From the NCBI GenBank assembly GCA_003164475.1, contig PLTL01000146.1, positions 1,088 to 26,116 on the forward strand: a DNA stretch of 25,029 bases. Reading direction: 5' to 3'. Positions 1-7,637 of the stretch are shown piece by piece (the stretch's first letter is position 1; each line of letters starts with the position of its first letter). The position numbers and the translations under genes are program-made. Source of the DNA: Candidatus Dormiibacterota bacterium (GTDB lineage Bacteria; Chloroflexota; Dormibacteria; UBA8260; Bog-877). The notes beneath the pieces were generated by a model, which was not told the DNA's origin, ran no database searches, and saw only the letters and a list, made by a program, of their open reading frames with translations.

Positions 1-336
1 GCCGACTTCTTCGATGTGGAGAAGTACCCGGAGATCACCTATCGCAGCACCCAGGTGGAGAGCCGCGGCGGTAACCACTATCGGGTCGTGGGGGATCTGA
101 CCATCAAGGACGTCACCCGTCCGGTGCAGCTGGACGTGGACTTCCTAGGCGTGGAGCACAGCCCCTACGGGTTCAGGGTGGCCGGCTTCGAGGCCACCGG
201 CAAGATCAGCCGCAAGGACTTCGGCCTCACCTGGAACGTCGCCCTCGAGACCGGTGGCTTTATGGTCGGCGATGAGATCAAGATCCGGATCGACGCCGAG
301 GTAGACGAGGTGGCCGAGGCCGCCGCATCCGCCTGA
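1..336 (+). CDS. YceI-family protein, 3' part (5' end outside window)
   Basis: The reading frame is open from the first base and ends in TGA, giving about 111 residues. They match the C-terminal two thirds of YceI-like proteins, which are small beta-barrel (lipocalin-like) proteins that in studied members bind isoprenoid-type lipids. Typical family blocks are the ITYRST stretch, the GDLTIKDVTRPVQLDV strand pair, the FEATGKISRKDFGLTWN strand and the GDEIKIRIDAE end. The GTG at 16 is internal and should not be used as the start. Any signal peptide would lie outside the window, so location cannot be judged. The gene converges on def, with only 6 bases between the two stop codons. Family assignment is confident; the ligand is unknown. 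Confidence 0.9.
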   Translation, partial: ADFFDVEKYPEITYRSTQVESRGGNHYRVVGDLTIKDVTRPVQLDVDFLGVEHSPYGFRVAGFEATGKISRKDFGLTWNVALETGGFMVGDEIKIRIDAEVDEVAEAAASA

Positions 337-342
337 CCCGAA

Positions 343-930
343 TCAACCCTGCCTGCCGGCGGGCTGGAGTGCATCCTGCGCACCAGCCCGCCGGCTGCTG
401 GGCCGCCCCCGGCTGGATCGCCGCTCGCTGGCCCGATCGGCCTCGTCCGCGGCGCTGACCTCCTCGAAGGTGGCGCCGGGAGCGAGCCGCTCCGAGCAGA
501 GGGTTCCCTGGAGGTGGTCGGATTCGTGCTGAACGATCCTCGCCAGCCACCCCTCGAAATCCCGCTGCACTCCCTTGCCCTGGACGTTGCGGTAGCGGAC
601 CGTGACCTGCTCCGCCCGGCGCACCAGCCCGCTGCGGTTGGGCATGGAGAGGCAACCCTCATTGGCGTCCACCTCGCCCCGGGCCGAGACCACCTCGGGG
701 TTGCAGATCGCGAACCGCCGGCCCTCGTAGATGATCACCGCGACCTGGAGGTTGAGCCCCACCTGAGGCGCCGCCAAGCCCACTCCGTTCCACTCCTCGC
801 AGCGGACGTACATCTCGTCGACAAGCCGACGGAGGGCGCTACCAAAGGTCCTCGCCGGAGCGCCCCGGTGGTGGAGGACGGCAGCTGGGTCAAGTACCAG
901 CCGCAAGGGGGGTTTGGAGCTCACGGTCAC
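343..930 (-). CDS. def: Peptide deformylase
   Basis: This is a peptide deformylase (195 residues), a metal enzyme that removes the formyl group from the N-terminal methionine of new proteins in the cytoplasm. All three signature motifs are present: GVGLAAPQVG, the EGCLSM box with metal-binding Cys93, and HESDH with His135, Glu136 and His139. The start is GTG at 930; its GTGA overlaps the TGA stop of the upstream lipoate-transferase-like gene by 4 bases, which suggests translational coupling. No clear Shine-Dalgarno site is seen, as fits a coupled start. The last 25 or so residues, rich in Arg, Ser and Ala, go beyond the usual family core and are encoded across a strong 13-bp hairpin. A few hydrophilic substitutions occur (for example Ser in HESDH where a hydrophobic residue is common), but no key residue is missing. 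Confidence 0.93.
   Translation of the reverse strand: MTVSSKPPLRLVLDPAAVLHHRGAPARTFGSALRRLVDEMYVRCEEWNGVGLAAPQVGLNLQVAVIIYEGRRFAICNPEVVSARGEVDANEGCLSMPNRSGLVRRAEQVTVRYRNVQGKGVQRDFEGWLARIVQHESDHLQGTLCSERLAPGATFEEVSAADEADRASERRSSRGRPSSRRAGAQDALQPAGRQG
355..395. terminator. Perfect 13-bp inverted repeat between convergent yceI-like gene and def
   Basis: Bases 355-367 and 383-395 are perfect reverse complements (13 bp, very G+C rich) around a 15-base loop. The hairpin starts 18 bases after the YceI-type stop codon, as expected for a terminator, but no T-run follows. On the other strand it lies inside the last codons of def. It may stop transcription from both sides. Confidence 0.5.
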
Positions 931-1772
931 ATCTTCGCAGGAGCCAGATCGGGACCGCCGAGGAGGCGGGCGGCTGCGTCCCGGTCGGTCCCGGACAGCC
1001 CCGGCAGCTCGGAGATCGATATCAGCCGGGCCCCGTTCACACCAGAGCCGAACACCAGGTGGCAGGCATTCAGCGCCGCCAGCTCCTCGGGGCCGGGCGG
1101 GCAGACTGCCACCACCCCCCGAACCAGCCCCCAGCCGCCGGTCAGGCGCAGGCCGAGACCGGCCAGCTTGCGGCCCTCGACGGACAGGTCGCTGAAGCCC
1201 GGGCACCAGGCACCGTCCACCTGTCCCTGGCTCAACCGCACCCTGGAAGGGCGAAGCCGCTCTTCGAGGAAAGCGCGCAGCGAGTGGGTGAGACGGTCCA
1301 GTGGCCGAGGGCAGGGTTGAGGCATTCGGGCGACTGCCAGGAACCCGAGCCAGTTCTCGCCGCCGGGGCCGACCGTGCCGGCGATCGGACTGGTCCGGAC
1401 TTCTCCGATCTCGCGGATCCGCCGAATCTGGGCCACCAGCTCGGGCTTGCGAGTGAGGCTGCTGCCCAGGGTGACCCCCGGGCGGCTCACCAAAAGCAGA
1501 AGGGAGATCTCCCCGGCCGCCGCGGTGAGGCCCGCCCGGGGCTGGGCTTGGACCACCGGGTCCTCCTCGTGGGCGAGCCCCACCACCTGGACCGGCCAGA
1601 TGGGCGGCTCGGCATTGACCGGGCTCAACTGGGGCCGAAGGCGCCGGGTCGGAGGGAGCCTCGGGGCCGGCCAGGCCAGCGACCCACCCTCGCCAGCAGC
1701 CCGTTCAAGTCCCGAGTCCCCCGCCTGCGATCGGCGACTTGCCTGGGCTGGTCGCACCGGGCCCGCGACCAC
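927..1772 (-). CDS. Lipoate/octanoyl-transferase-like protein (LplA/LipL fold), divergent
   Basis: The 281-residue product resembles the biotin/lipoate protein ligase superfamily, closest to the LipL/LipM amidotransferases that move octanoyl or lipoyl groups onto carrier proteins. The best evidence is the block from residue 187, DGAWCPGFSDLSVEGRKLAG, with Cys190 and Lys202. In the family the lysine lies in the acyl-binding site, and the Cys of the CPG motif may correspond to the LipL nucleophile. A GVTLG strand near residue 100 also fits. The usual RRxTGGGAV loop is replaced by a divergent TSPIAGTVGPGGENW stretch, so activity is uncertain. The start is GTG at 1772; the first 50 or so residues are Pro/Arg-rich and unlike the family, so the true start may be further in. 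The gene is coupled to def by a 4-base overlap. Confidence 0.68.
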   Translation of the reverse strand: MVAGPVRPAQASRRSQAGDSGLERAAGEGGSLAWPAPRLPPTRRLRPQLSPVNAEPPIWPVQVVGLAHEEDPVVQAQPRAGLTAAAGEISLLLLVSRPGVTLGSSLTRKPELVAQIRRIREIGEVRTSPIAGTVGPGGENWLGFLAVARMPQPCPRPLDRLTHSLRAFLEERLRPSRVRLSQGQVDGAWCPGFSDLSVEGRKLAGLGLRLTGGWGLVRGVVAVCPPGPEELAALNACHLVFGSGVNGARLISISELPGLSGTDRDAAARLLGGPDLAPAKM

Positions 1773-2436
1773 TCGCTGCCCGTCATCCGGCGTCCCGCCA
1801 CCAGTCGGATGCTCGACCGGTCGGCCACGTGACGTGAGCGCTGGAGCCAGCCGGAGGTCCGGCAGGCTCCGAGGACCCCCCGGGGGACGCTGGGGACATC
1901 TGCGGCGAGGTCCGAGACCGGCTCATCGGAGCTAGGGCACCGAGGCACCCGTTCGCCTCAGGCACTGACCGGACGGGCTGGGACATGGCTTGAGGATATC
2001 CGCTGGGGTCGGAGCGGTGCCCCGAGGGACACCATCAACCGCTCGCCCGGCTCGACCAGTTCTCGAAGTGGGACCTCGTCTGCGCGACCCCTCGGGGCGC
2101 CGTCCATCGCGCCGGTGGGGAGGAGGCTGGTCACCGCATTGCGGGCTGTGGCTACGGTCCCCCTGGCCGGGGGCCTCGGTGAAGCGCGACTCCCTCCAGC
2201 CCCGGCTCCATTGAGACCCCATGCTCGGGCCGGGCGGCGGCGGGCACAGGTTCGGGAGCGGCTCGGTGCGGCTCGGTGCGGCTCGCAACGCTGCCGCACC
2301 GGGTTTGCTCTGAGCTCCGCCTGTCGGACGCGCCCGGTGGGGGCTCCGCAAGTACCTCTGCCTCGGTCAAATTCAATTGCACAACCGTCACTTCACCGTC
2401 GCTTGGCTCGGAGCTGCCCGATGGCAAGATCTCGCC
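1773..2436. other. Gene-free divergent gap
   Basis: I see no credible gene in these 664 bases. The open frames on both strands are Pro/Arg/Gly-rich, unrelated to known families and typical of random frames in G+C-rich DNA. The gap separates the lipoate-transferase-like gene (leftward) from the diguanylate cyclase (rightward), so it must carry their promoters, but I could not pick out convincing boxes. An A+T-richer patch at about 2366-2390 is the likeliest promoter zone for the rightward gene. A 10-bp tandem repeat lies at 2258-2285. Confidence 0.5.
2258..2285. repeat. 10-bp tandem repeat, 2.8 copies
   Basis: The unit GCTCGGTGCG occurs at 2261-2270 and 2271-2280, followed by a half unit at 2281-2285 and preceded by the last three bases of a unit. 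It lies in non-coding DNA upstream of the GGDEF gene. It could vary in copy number by slippage; no function is apparent. Confidence 0.75.
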
Positions 2437-4395
2437 ATGGCGGCGATGGTGCGGGATCAGGGCGAGGTGGCCGTGTGGCCGGACGCGCAGGAGGTCACGC
2501 CGCGCCGGACGGCCAGAAATCGGAGGACCGATTCTCCGACCGCGGCCGAGCTCGCCATCCGAGACCTGCTTCGGCCCAATGCCATCCGCCTCATGGTTCA
2601 ACCTTTCAACCGCCTTTGCGACAAGGCCATTCTGGGTTATGAGATCCGCTGGCGAATCCCCCGGTTGGACGTCCTGCCGTCGCGCGAGGAGATCTGGGCC
2701 GCGGCCGAGGCTGCCGGCCTGCTGAGCACTCTGGACGACACCCTGCTCCGGGCCGAGCTGGAGGTGGCCGCTCGGCTGAGCCCCGGGGCGGTGACGTTGG
2801 AGCTGCATCCCTGGCGCTGGCATCGGCGGGGGGTCGTCGGGCTGCTCTCGAGGGAGGTCAAAGCGAGCGGGGTCGACCCCGGTGGGATCGTCTGGCAACT
2901 GTTGGAGCAGGAGCACCTTGAGAGCGGCGTCATCTACGACATGTCCGCCCAGCTCCACGGGCGAGGCTTCAAGGTGGCGCTGGCCGGGCTGGGAGCCGTC
3001 CGGTCCCGGCTCTCGGACGCCGGCAAGGTCGAGCCTGACGTCATCCAGATGGCCCCGATCATGATCGAAGGAGTGGACCAGGACCGGGGTCAGCGTGCCA
3101 TGGTCTCGGCTCTGGTCGGGTTCGCGCGCCAGATGGGCGCCTATCTTATTGCGGACGGGATCGCCGAGAAAGCGGAGCTCTCCACCCTCATCGACCTTGG
3201 GGTCCAGTTCGGCGATGGGCCCCTCCTCGGGGCCCCCTTCGACGCTGCTGGCGAGCTCCAGCCGCCCGGGCGGCTGCCGCTGCTCTCGCTTGACTCCCCG
3301 CCTCCCGTCGACGGTGACAAGCCGTCCAGTCAGGGGGCCGTCGCCAACTCCCGCCGCCGGGTCCGGAGCGTCCCCCTCCATTTCCAGCAGCTCGGAGTCG
3401 CCGAGGTCCTGACCCAGGCCGGCAGGGCCTTTCAGGCCGAGCACGATCTCCGCGCGATCGTTGAGCTGGCGGCCGACTATCTGGACCAGCTGGTCCCCTC
3501 GGACGGGATCGCCGTATATGAGGCGGACTGGGACTCGGGTCAGTTCCGGCCGATCCTGGCCCGCTCTTCCAAGGACCCCACCTATGCGGTGGGGGTGATG
3601 GCTCACCCCTTCAGGTTCGGCATGGGACTCACCGGTTGGGCCTTCGACCAGGGGACGCCTCAGCGAGTCAATGACGCCGAGGCCCATCCGGCCGCAGGCC
3701 ACCTCCCCGGCACCGCCCCGCAGGACGAGTCGATGCTGCTGCTGCCGCTCACCTCCGGCGACCACCGGCTGGGGATGCTGGACGTGGTCCGCTTCCGCCG
3801 CGACGCCTTCGTCGCCAACGAACTCATCGTGGGCGGACTGGTTGCCTACATGGCAGCCGCCGCCTGGTACAACGCCCAGCTCTATGTCGAGCAGGTGCAG
3901 CACGCCATCACCGATCCCCTCACCGGGTTGTTCAACACCAGGTGGCTCCAGGACGCCGACGGCCGGGAGTTGGCCATGGCCGAGCGCAACGGTACCGAGA
4001 TGGCCCTCCTGATGATCGACCTCGATGACTTCAAGCAGATCAACGACAGCTGCGGCCACGCCGTCGGCGACGATATCCTGCACAGCGTCGGCCGGGTCCT
4101 CCAGGGGGCGATCAGGACCGACGATGCCGCGGTCCGCTGCGGGGGAGACGAGTTCGTCCTGGTCCTCCGGGGTTCCAGCCGGGAGGGGTCTCGGCGGATC
4201 GCCCGCGAAGTCCGCAAGGGGCTTGCCGAGATCGCGCTTCCGGCTGCGAGCACCCTGCCTGTCGTCACCGCCTCGATAGGGATTGCCTATTTCCCCAGGC
4301 ACGGTCGCACCATCGGCCAGCTGCTGGGGGTGGCGGATGGCGCCATGTACAGCGCCAAGCGCAGGGGCAAGGACCGAGTCCTGGCGGCCCGCTAG
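2437..4395 (+). CDS. Degenerate EAL - GAF - GGDEF diguanylate cyclase
   Basis: This is a soluble signalling protein of 652 residues with no membrane segments. Residues about 44-280 follow the EAL phosphodiesterase fold, but most catalytic positions are lost: ALAGLGA stands where ALDDFGT is expected, IQMAP replaces IKLD, and ADGIAE replaces AEGVE. The domain is probably a sensor or binding module. Residues about 322-478 form a GAF domain. Residues about 493-652 form a GGDEF domain with intact CGGDEF at 568-573 and an RxxD inhibitory site (RTDD, 560-563) exactly five residues before it. It should therefore make cyclic di-GMP from two GTP and be feedback-inhibited. I chose ATG at 2437; an in-frame TTG at 2377 would add 20 residues. 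Neither start has a clear ribosome site. Confidence 0.9.
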   Translation: MAAMVRDQGEVAVWPDAQEVTPRRTARNRRTDSPTAAELAIRDLLRPNAIRLMVQPFNRLCDKAILGYEIRWRIPRLDVLPSREEIWAAAEAAGLLSTLDDTLLRAELEVAARLSPGAVTLELHPWRWHRRGVVGLLSREVKASGVDPGGIVWQLLEQEHLESGVIYDMSAQLHGRGFKVALAGLGAVRSRLSDAGKVEPDVIQMAPIMIEGVDQDRGQRAMVSALVGFARQMGAYLIADGIAEKAELSTLIDLGVQFGDGPLLGAPFDAAGELQPPGRLPLLSLDSPPPVDGDKPSSQGAVANSRRRVRSVPLHFQQLGVAEVLTQAGRAFQAEHDLRAIVELAADYLDQLVPSDGIAVYEADWDSGQFRPILARSSKDPTYAVGVMAHPFRFGMGLTGWAFDQGTPQRVNDAEAHPAAGHLPGTAPQDESMLLLPLTSGDHRLGMLDVVRFRRDAFVANELIVGGLVAYMAAAAWYNAQLYVEQVQHAITDPLTGLFNTRWLQDADGRELAMAERNGTEMALLMIDLDDFKQINDSCGHAVGDDILHSVGRVLQGAIRTDDAAVRCGGDEFVLVLRGSSREGSRRIAREVRKGLAEIALPAASTLPVVTASIGIAYFPRHGRTIGQLLGVADGAMYSAKRRGKDRVLAAR

Positions 4396-4460
4396 TCTTC
4401 GCTGACGCAGGCTGCCTTCTGACTGGCGCCGGGTGGAACCCGCGCTGGACCGCGATCTCG

Positions 4461-4484
4461 GGCACCTTGAGGGGACCTCGTGCC
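4461..4484. terminator. Weak hairpin between convergent genes
   Basis: GGCAC (4461-4465) pairs with GTGCC (4480-4484), and GAGG (4469-4472) pairs with CCTC (4476-4479), with a three-base bulge. It lies 66 bases after the GGDEF stop and faces the permease gene. There is no T-run, so the terminator call is tentative. The rest of 4396-4620 shows no gene. Confidence 0.25.
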
Positions 4485-4620
4485 GGAGGCAGCCCGGCCG
4501 CGGCTGCGAACTCGGCGCCCGCCACCCAGACTGCGGCGGCGGCCGCCAACCCGGCAGAGGTACCGGCGGTCGCTCAGCCGGCGAGGCGTCACCCCATACG
4601 GCACCCGCCCGGCTGGGACA

Positions 4621-6105
4621 TCAGCTCTCAACCCCCTCGATTTCGACGTCGGCTGGATGTCCGTAGAATTCCGACTTCCCGAATACCTTAGACAGCACCA
4701 CGACGACGGCAGCCAGCACCAGCGTGACCACGAAGGTCAAGATGGTCTGGGCCGTCAGCCCGTGCAAGGTCTCCACCCCAATCCAGATGAGGACCAGTGC
4801 CCCGCCTACCGGCAGCAGGAGCCCGGTCACGAAGGACACGACGCTGGTGAGCACCACGCGCCGAAGCATCCACGCTGCGGTCAGGCCGGTGAGTGCGTAG
4901 TACACGACGAACATCAACCCGATGCTGCTGACGAGGTTGGTAAGCACAGTGCCGATGGTTCCCGTCGAGGACCACAGCGAGAACAGGAACATGGCAAACG
5001 AAGGAACTGACAGGATGATCATGGCTAGCCACGGAGTCTTCGTCCGGTTGTTCACGGCGGCGAATACCTTGGGCAGAACGCCATCGCGTCCCATGGAGAA
5101 TGCGACCCGGCCGAAGGTGATTATCGTGGTCTGAATCCCGCCTATGAAACTTGAGCAGATCGCCAACGCCAGAATGTCGCCCCAGGGGTGGCCGGCAAGA
5201 TGGGTTCCGACATCGGCGAGCCAGGTGCCGGAGTTGGCCCCCATCTGCTTCGGGGAGACCAGGGTCAGGTAGAACATCGAGAGAACGACGGAAGCGAGAA
5301 GGACGCCAACCAGGGCCCAGATCCCAGCCAGACCGGGGTTCCGGAACCGGTGAGTGGTCTCCTCGTTCACCACGACAGCCGTCTCCCAGCCGGAGTACCA
5401 GAACACCGTGATCAGCAGCCCGGAGAGAAGACCGCCTGTCCCCCCAGCGCCCGCGATGGTGAACCATTGTGGGCTGGGAGCCTTGGCGCCGACGGCGTGG
5501 GTGGTGAGCCCGTGAACCATGGCCCAAACACCGAACAGGGTGAAGACCGCCAGCTCACAGCTGGTGAGGACCCACTGGAAGCGCGCTGAAATCCTGATCC
5601 CGCTCACCACCAGAACAGTGATGGCAAGCAAGAACACGGTCCCCGTGATCATGACGATGAAGTGGTTGGAGGCGTACTTTGGGGAGAAGAGTGTGAGCAG
5701 CGTCGTCGAGGCCGGAATGATCGAGAAGGCGTTGGAGACGACGAAGGCGAGGATGATCAAAATCCCCACAAACGCCCCGAGATACGGGCTGATGATCCGA
5801 CCGATCCAGGCGTAGGAGATCCCGACGTCCGGCCGCCACCGGTTCAGGTAGTAGAAGCCGAAGGCGATCCCGACGAGGGGAAGAAAGCCCACGAACAGGG
5901 CGAACAGCGCTCCGTACCCGGAGGCGCCGGCAAGTGACGCCAGGACCCCGGCCAGGCTGACCCCCGGCGCTGCGCTGGCGAACCCGAGGACGATGCCGGA
6001 GGTGGCGCCGATGGCATTCTCCCGAAGAGGGCGGTGGCGGGGCTGCTGGGCCTGGAACTCACCCCCGGGGCCGACCTCTGCTCCCTTGCTGTCCGAGACG
6101 CCCAT
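4621..6105 (-). CDS. APC-superfamily amino acid/amine permease
   Basis: The 494-residue membrane protein has about 12-13 hydrophobic segments and belongs to the amino acid-polyamine-organocation (APC) family of secondary transporters. The first segment contains the family's GATSGIVLGFASAAPG-type unwound helix with small residues, and a later FWYSGWE motif followed by the acidic NEET loop is typical. It should import an amino acid, amine or related compound across the inner membrane. The start is ATG at 6105, preceded by a clear GGGAGGAAG ribosome site seven or so bases away; upstream in-frame codons lack one. A well-formed promoter lies 38-66 bases upstream. The gene is divergent from the dehydrogenase/aminotransferase/GH4/ROK operon and shares its control region, so co-regulation with that pathway is possible. 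The substrate cannot be read from sequence. Confidence 0.9.
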   Translation of the reverse strand: MGVSDSKGAEVGPGGEFQAQQPRHRPLRENAIGATSGIVLGFASAAPGVSLAGVLASLAGASGYGALFALFVGFLPLVGIAFGFYYLNRWRPDVGISYAWIGRIISPYLGAFVGILIILAFVVSNAFSIIPASTTLLTLFSPKYASNHFIVMITGTVFLLAITVLVVSGIRISARFQWVLTSCELAVFTLFGVWAMVHGLTTHAVGAKAPSPQWFTIAGAGGTGGLLSGLLITVFWYSGWETAVVVNEETTHRFRNPGLAGIWALVGVLLASVVLSMFYLTLVSPKQMGANSGTWLADVGTHLAGHPWGDILALAICSSFIGGIQTTIITFGRVAFSMGRDGVLPKVFAAVNNRTKTPWLAMIILSVPSFAMFLFSLWSSTGTIGTVLTNLVSSIGLMFVVYYALTGLTAAWMLRRVVLTSVVSFVTGLLLPVGGALVLIWIGVETLHGLTAQTILTFVVTLVLAAVVVVLSKVFGKSEFYGHPADVEIEGVES

Positions 6106-6142
6106 GCTTCTTCCTCCCCGAGCGGTCGGCGAAATGGGAGCC

Positions 6143-6171
6143 ATCATAGCCCCGGATGTCTGGGCAGTCAA
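6143..6171 (-). promoter_or_regulatory. Sigma70-type promoter of the permease
   Basis: Reading leftward, TTGACT (6171-6166) and TATGAT (6148-6143) are separated by exactly 17 bases, each box matching the consensus at five of six positions. Transcription would start near 6136, about 30 bases before the ATG at 6105. Confidence 0.75.
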
Positions 6172-6186
6172 TAGACATCAGTTGAC
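6167..6186. promoter_or_regulatory. Operator-like palindrome spanning both divergent -35 boxes
   Basis: The 20 bases GTCAATAGACATCAGTTGAC are symmetrical at 7 of 10 positions, with perfect GTCAA/TTGAC ends. The left end lies in the leftward -35 box and the right end in the rightward -35 box. One bound dimer could block both promoters; the nearby GntR protein is the obvious candidate. Confidence 0.5.
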
Positions 6187-6211
6187 AGACAACAGCCTCT
6201 CTGAGTAGAGT
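6182..6211 (+). promoter_or_regulatory. Sigma70-type promoter facing the operon
   Basis: TTGACA (6182-6187) is followed after 18 bases by TAGAGT (6206-6211). It faces rightward, back to back with the permease promoter. The predicted start point is at about 6218-6219, which leaves a leader of about 370 bases before the dehydrogenase gene at 6588. Confidence 0.6.
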
Positions 6212-6218
6212 CCCCCCC

Positions 6219-6401
6219 ATGCCGTCGTCGTGGGTCAGGTCTGACTTCGGCTGGAACTGGAGAGCGGCGGGCGTCCGAGAGTCGGCCGGCGCGGGCCAAG
6301 GAGCCGCGCCGCCGCCCACGGGCGGTGCTGCCGCCGCACTCGACCGGTTGCGGAGACCGAGAGCCGAGGGACAGGGGCCACCACCTGCCGTGGCCTCTTG
6401 A
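6219..6401 (+). CDS. Possible leaderless small ORF, doubtful
   Basis: An ATG sits exactly at the start point predicted from the TTGACA/TAGAGT promoter, which would give a leaderless mRNA. The 60-residue product has three tryptophans in its first 15 residues and then a low-complexity Ala/Pro/Gly/Arg stretch. It matches no family I know. The composition could equally be chance in G+C-rich leader DNA. Confidence 0.2.
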   Translation: MPSSWVRSDFGWNWRAAGVRESAGAGQGAAPPPTGGAAAALDRLRRPRAEGQGPPPAVAS

Positions 6402-6502
6402 GTCAGCGCGGCGCTGGGTGTCCCAGGCCGGTACGCCCGTCGCGGCGAGAAGAGCCGGGGTGCAGAACTGGGGCCGGACCGCGGCCCGGCCACGCCGGCC
6501 GC

Positions 6503-6538
6503 CCTGGGCCCGAGCCCAGGTGCCCCGACGGTACCGTC
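6503..6538. promoter_or_regulatory. Hairpin plus perfect 12-bp palindrome upstream of the operon
   Basis: CCTGGGC (6503-6509) and GCCCAGG (6514-6520) form a 7-bp stem with a 4-base loop. Seven bases later, GACGGTACCGTC (6527-6538) is a perfect palindrome. Both lie 50-85 bases before the first operon gene. Either could be a regulator site or an RNA element in the long leader. Apart from these and the doubtful small ORF, I see nothing else in 6212-6587. Confidence 0.4.
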
Positions 6539-6587
6539 AAGACGCTCTCGTGATTTGGCAGTGCGACATAGACTGGAGGCATAGGAC

Positions 6588-7637
6588 ATGGCCGCCGAAG
6601 ATCAAGACCCCATGGCAGAGAACCGCCCCGGCGATGTAGCTGGTCACGCCCCTCAACTGGTCTTCGGGCGCGGGATCCTGGCGCCGGCGATCGCGGATCT
6701 GCCGCGGCCGTATGCCTTGCTGGCCCAGCCGGAGCCGCTGGAGTTCGTTCCTCCCGAGGTCAGGGGTGAGGCGGCCTACGTCGGGTTGGTGACGTCGCTG
6801 GAGGAGGAGGTCCTCGAGCGCTGGGACCGCCTGGTCCCGCCTGTGGCTGCGGTGCTCGGGTTGGGGGGAGGCACGGCGATGGACTCGGCCAAGTACGTGG
6901 CGTGGCGCCGAGGCCTGGCACTGTTCGAGGCCCCGTCGGCGGTGAGCGTGGACGCCTCCGTCACCAACACCGTGGCCGTCCGCAGCGGCGGGCGGGTCGA
7001 GTACCGGGGCTTCGTCACCGCCGACCGCGTATTCGTGGACTTCGGCCTCGTCCAGACTGCTCCCGTCCAGATGAACCGTGCCGGGGTGGGGGACCTGCTC
7101 TCGATCCACACAGCGCTCTGGGACTGGCGCCTGGCTGATGAGCGCGGCCGGTCGCGGCTGGTTCCGGCCTTCGCCGAGCGGGCCGAGACGATCCTTGATC
7201 GGGTGGAGTCGCTCAGCGGAGAGATCCGGGATGTTTCCGACCGGGCCGTGGAAGCCATCGTGCGGGCCTACCTTGAGGTCAACGACATGGTGGCCGAACT
7301 CGGCCACGCCCAGGTCGAAGAGGGTTCCGAGCACTACTTCGTCTATTGCCTCGAGCGGGTGACTGGCCGTTCCTTCGTGCATGGCGAGGTTGTGTCGTTG
7401 GGAACCGTACTGATGGGGTTCCTGCAAGGCGGTCGCACCGACCGCCCGCTCAAGATCGCTGAGCGTGCCGGGGTGCGCTGGCGGGCCACCGAGCTCGGGA
7501 TCTCACGCGAGGAGTTGATCGAGACGCTGCGACGCCTGCCCTCCTTCGTGCGTGAGTCCTCACTCTCCTACTCGGTCATCAACGAGGTCTCGTTCGACGA
7601 AGCATCGATAAATCACCTGGTGGAACTCGCATCGTGA
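6588..7637 (+). CDS. Iron-type / glycerol-1-phosphate dehydrogenase-like NAD(P) dehydrogenase
   Basis: The 349-residue product belongs to the superfamily of dehydroquinate synthase-like and group III (iron-type) alcohol dehydrogenases, nearest to the sn-glycerol-1-phosphate dehydrogenase (AraM/EgsA) branch. The nucleotide-binding loop GGGTAMDSAK covers residues 93-102. Metal ligands are Asp169 (VGD), His249 (SEHYF) and His265 (VHGE), spaced as in that family. It should oxidise or reduce a secondary alcohol/ketone on a small, perhaps phosphorylated, polyol or sugar. The ATG at 6588 has GGAGG eight bases upstream. It is the first gene of a five-gene operon and overlaps the GntR gene by 4 bases (GTGA). 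Lipid-type glycerol-1-phosphate formation is an alternative role, but the neighbours point to carbohydrate chemistry. Confidence 0.8.
   Translation: MAAEDQDPMAENRPGDVAGHAPQLVFGRGILAPAIADLPRPYALLAQPEPLEFVPPEVRGEAAYVGLVTSLEEEVLERWDRLVPPVAAVLGLGGGTAMDSAKYVAWRRGLALFEAPSAVSVDASVTNTVAVRSGGRVEYRGFVTADRVFVDFGLVQTAPVQMNRAGVGDLLSIHTALWDWRLADERGRSRLVPAFAERAETILDRVESLSGEIRDVSDRAVEAIVRAYLEVNDMVAELGHAQVEEGSEHYFVYCLERVTGRSFVHGEVVSLGTVLMGFLQGGRTDRPLKIAERAGVRWRATELGISREELIETLRRLPSFVRESSLSYSVINEVSFDEASINHLVELAS

Noticed and set aside
1703..1714. tRNA T-loop-like string GTTCAAGTCCCG
   Set aside because: The flanking bases cannot form a T-stem, no acceptor or anticodon arms are nearby, and the segment lies inside the lipoate-transferase-like gene.
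2152..4302. A 716-codon open frame on the minus strand
   Set aside because: It is exactly antisense to the GGDEF protein, is Gly/Asp/Pro/Arg-rich and has no family features; long antisense frames are expected in G+C-rich coding DNA.
6551..6574. Second promoter close to the dehydrogenase start (TTGGCA, TAGACT)
   Set aside because: The two boxes are only 8 bases apart, and TAGACT abuts the ribosome site, so they cannot form one normal promoter.
6537..7427. A 296-codon minus-strand frame opposite the dehydrogenase
   Set aside because: His/Arg/Pro-rich antisense shadow; the plus-strand dehydrogenase has full motifs and a ribosome site.
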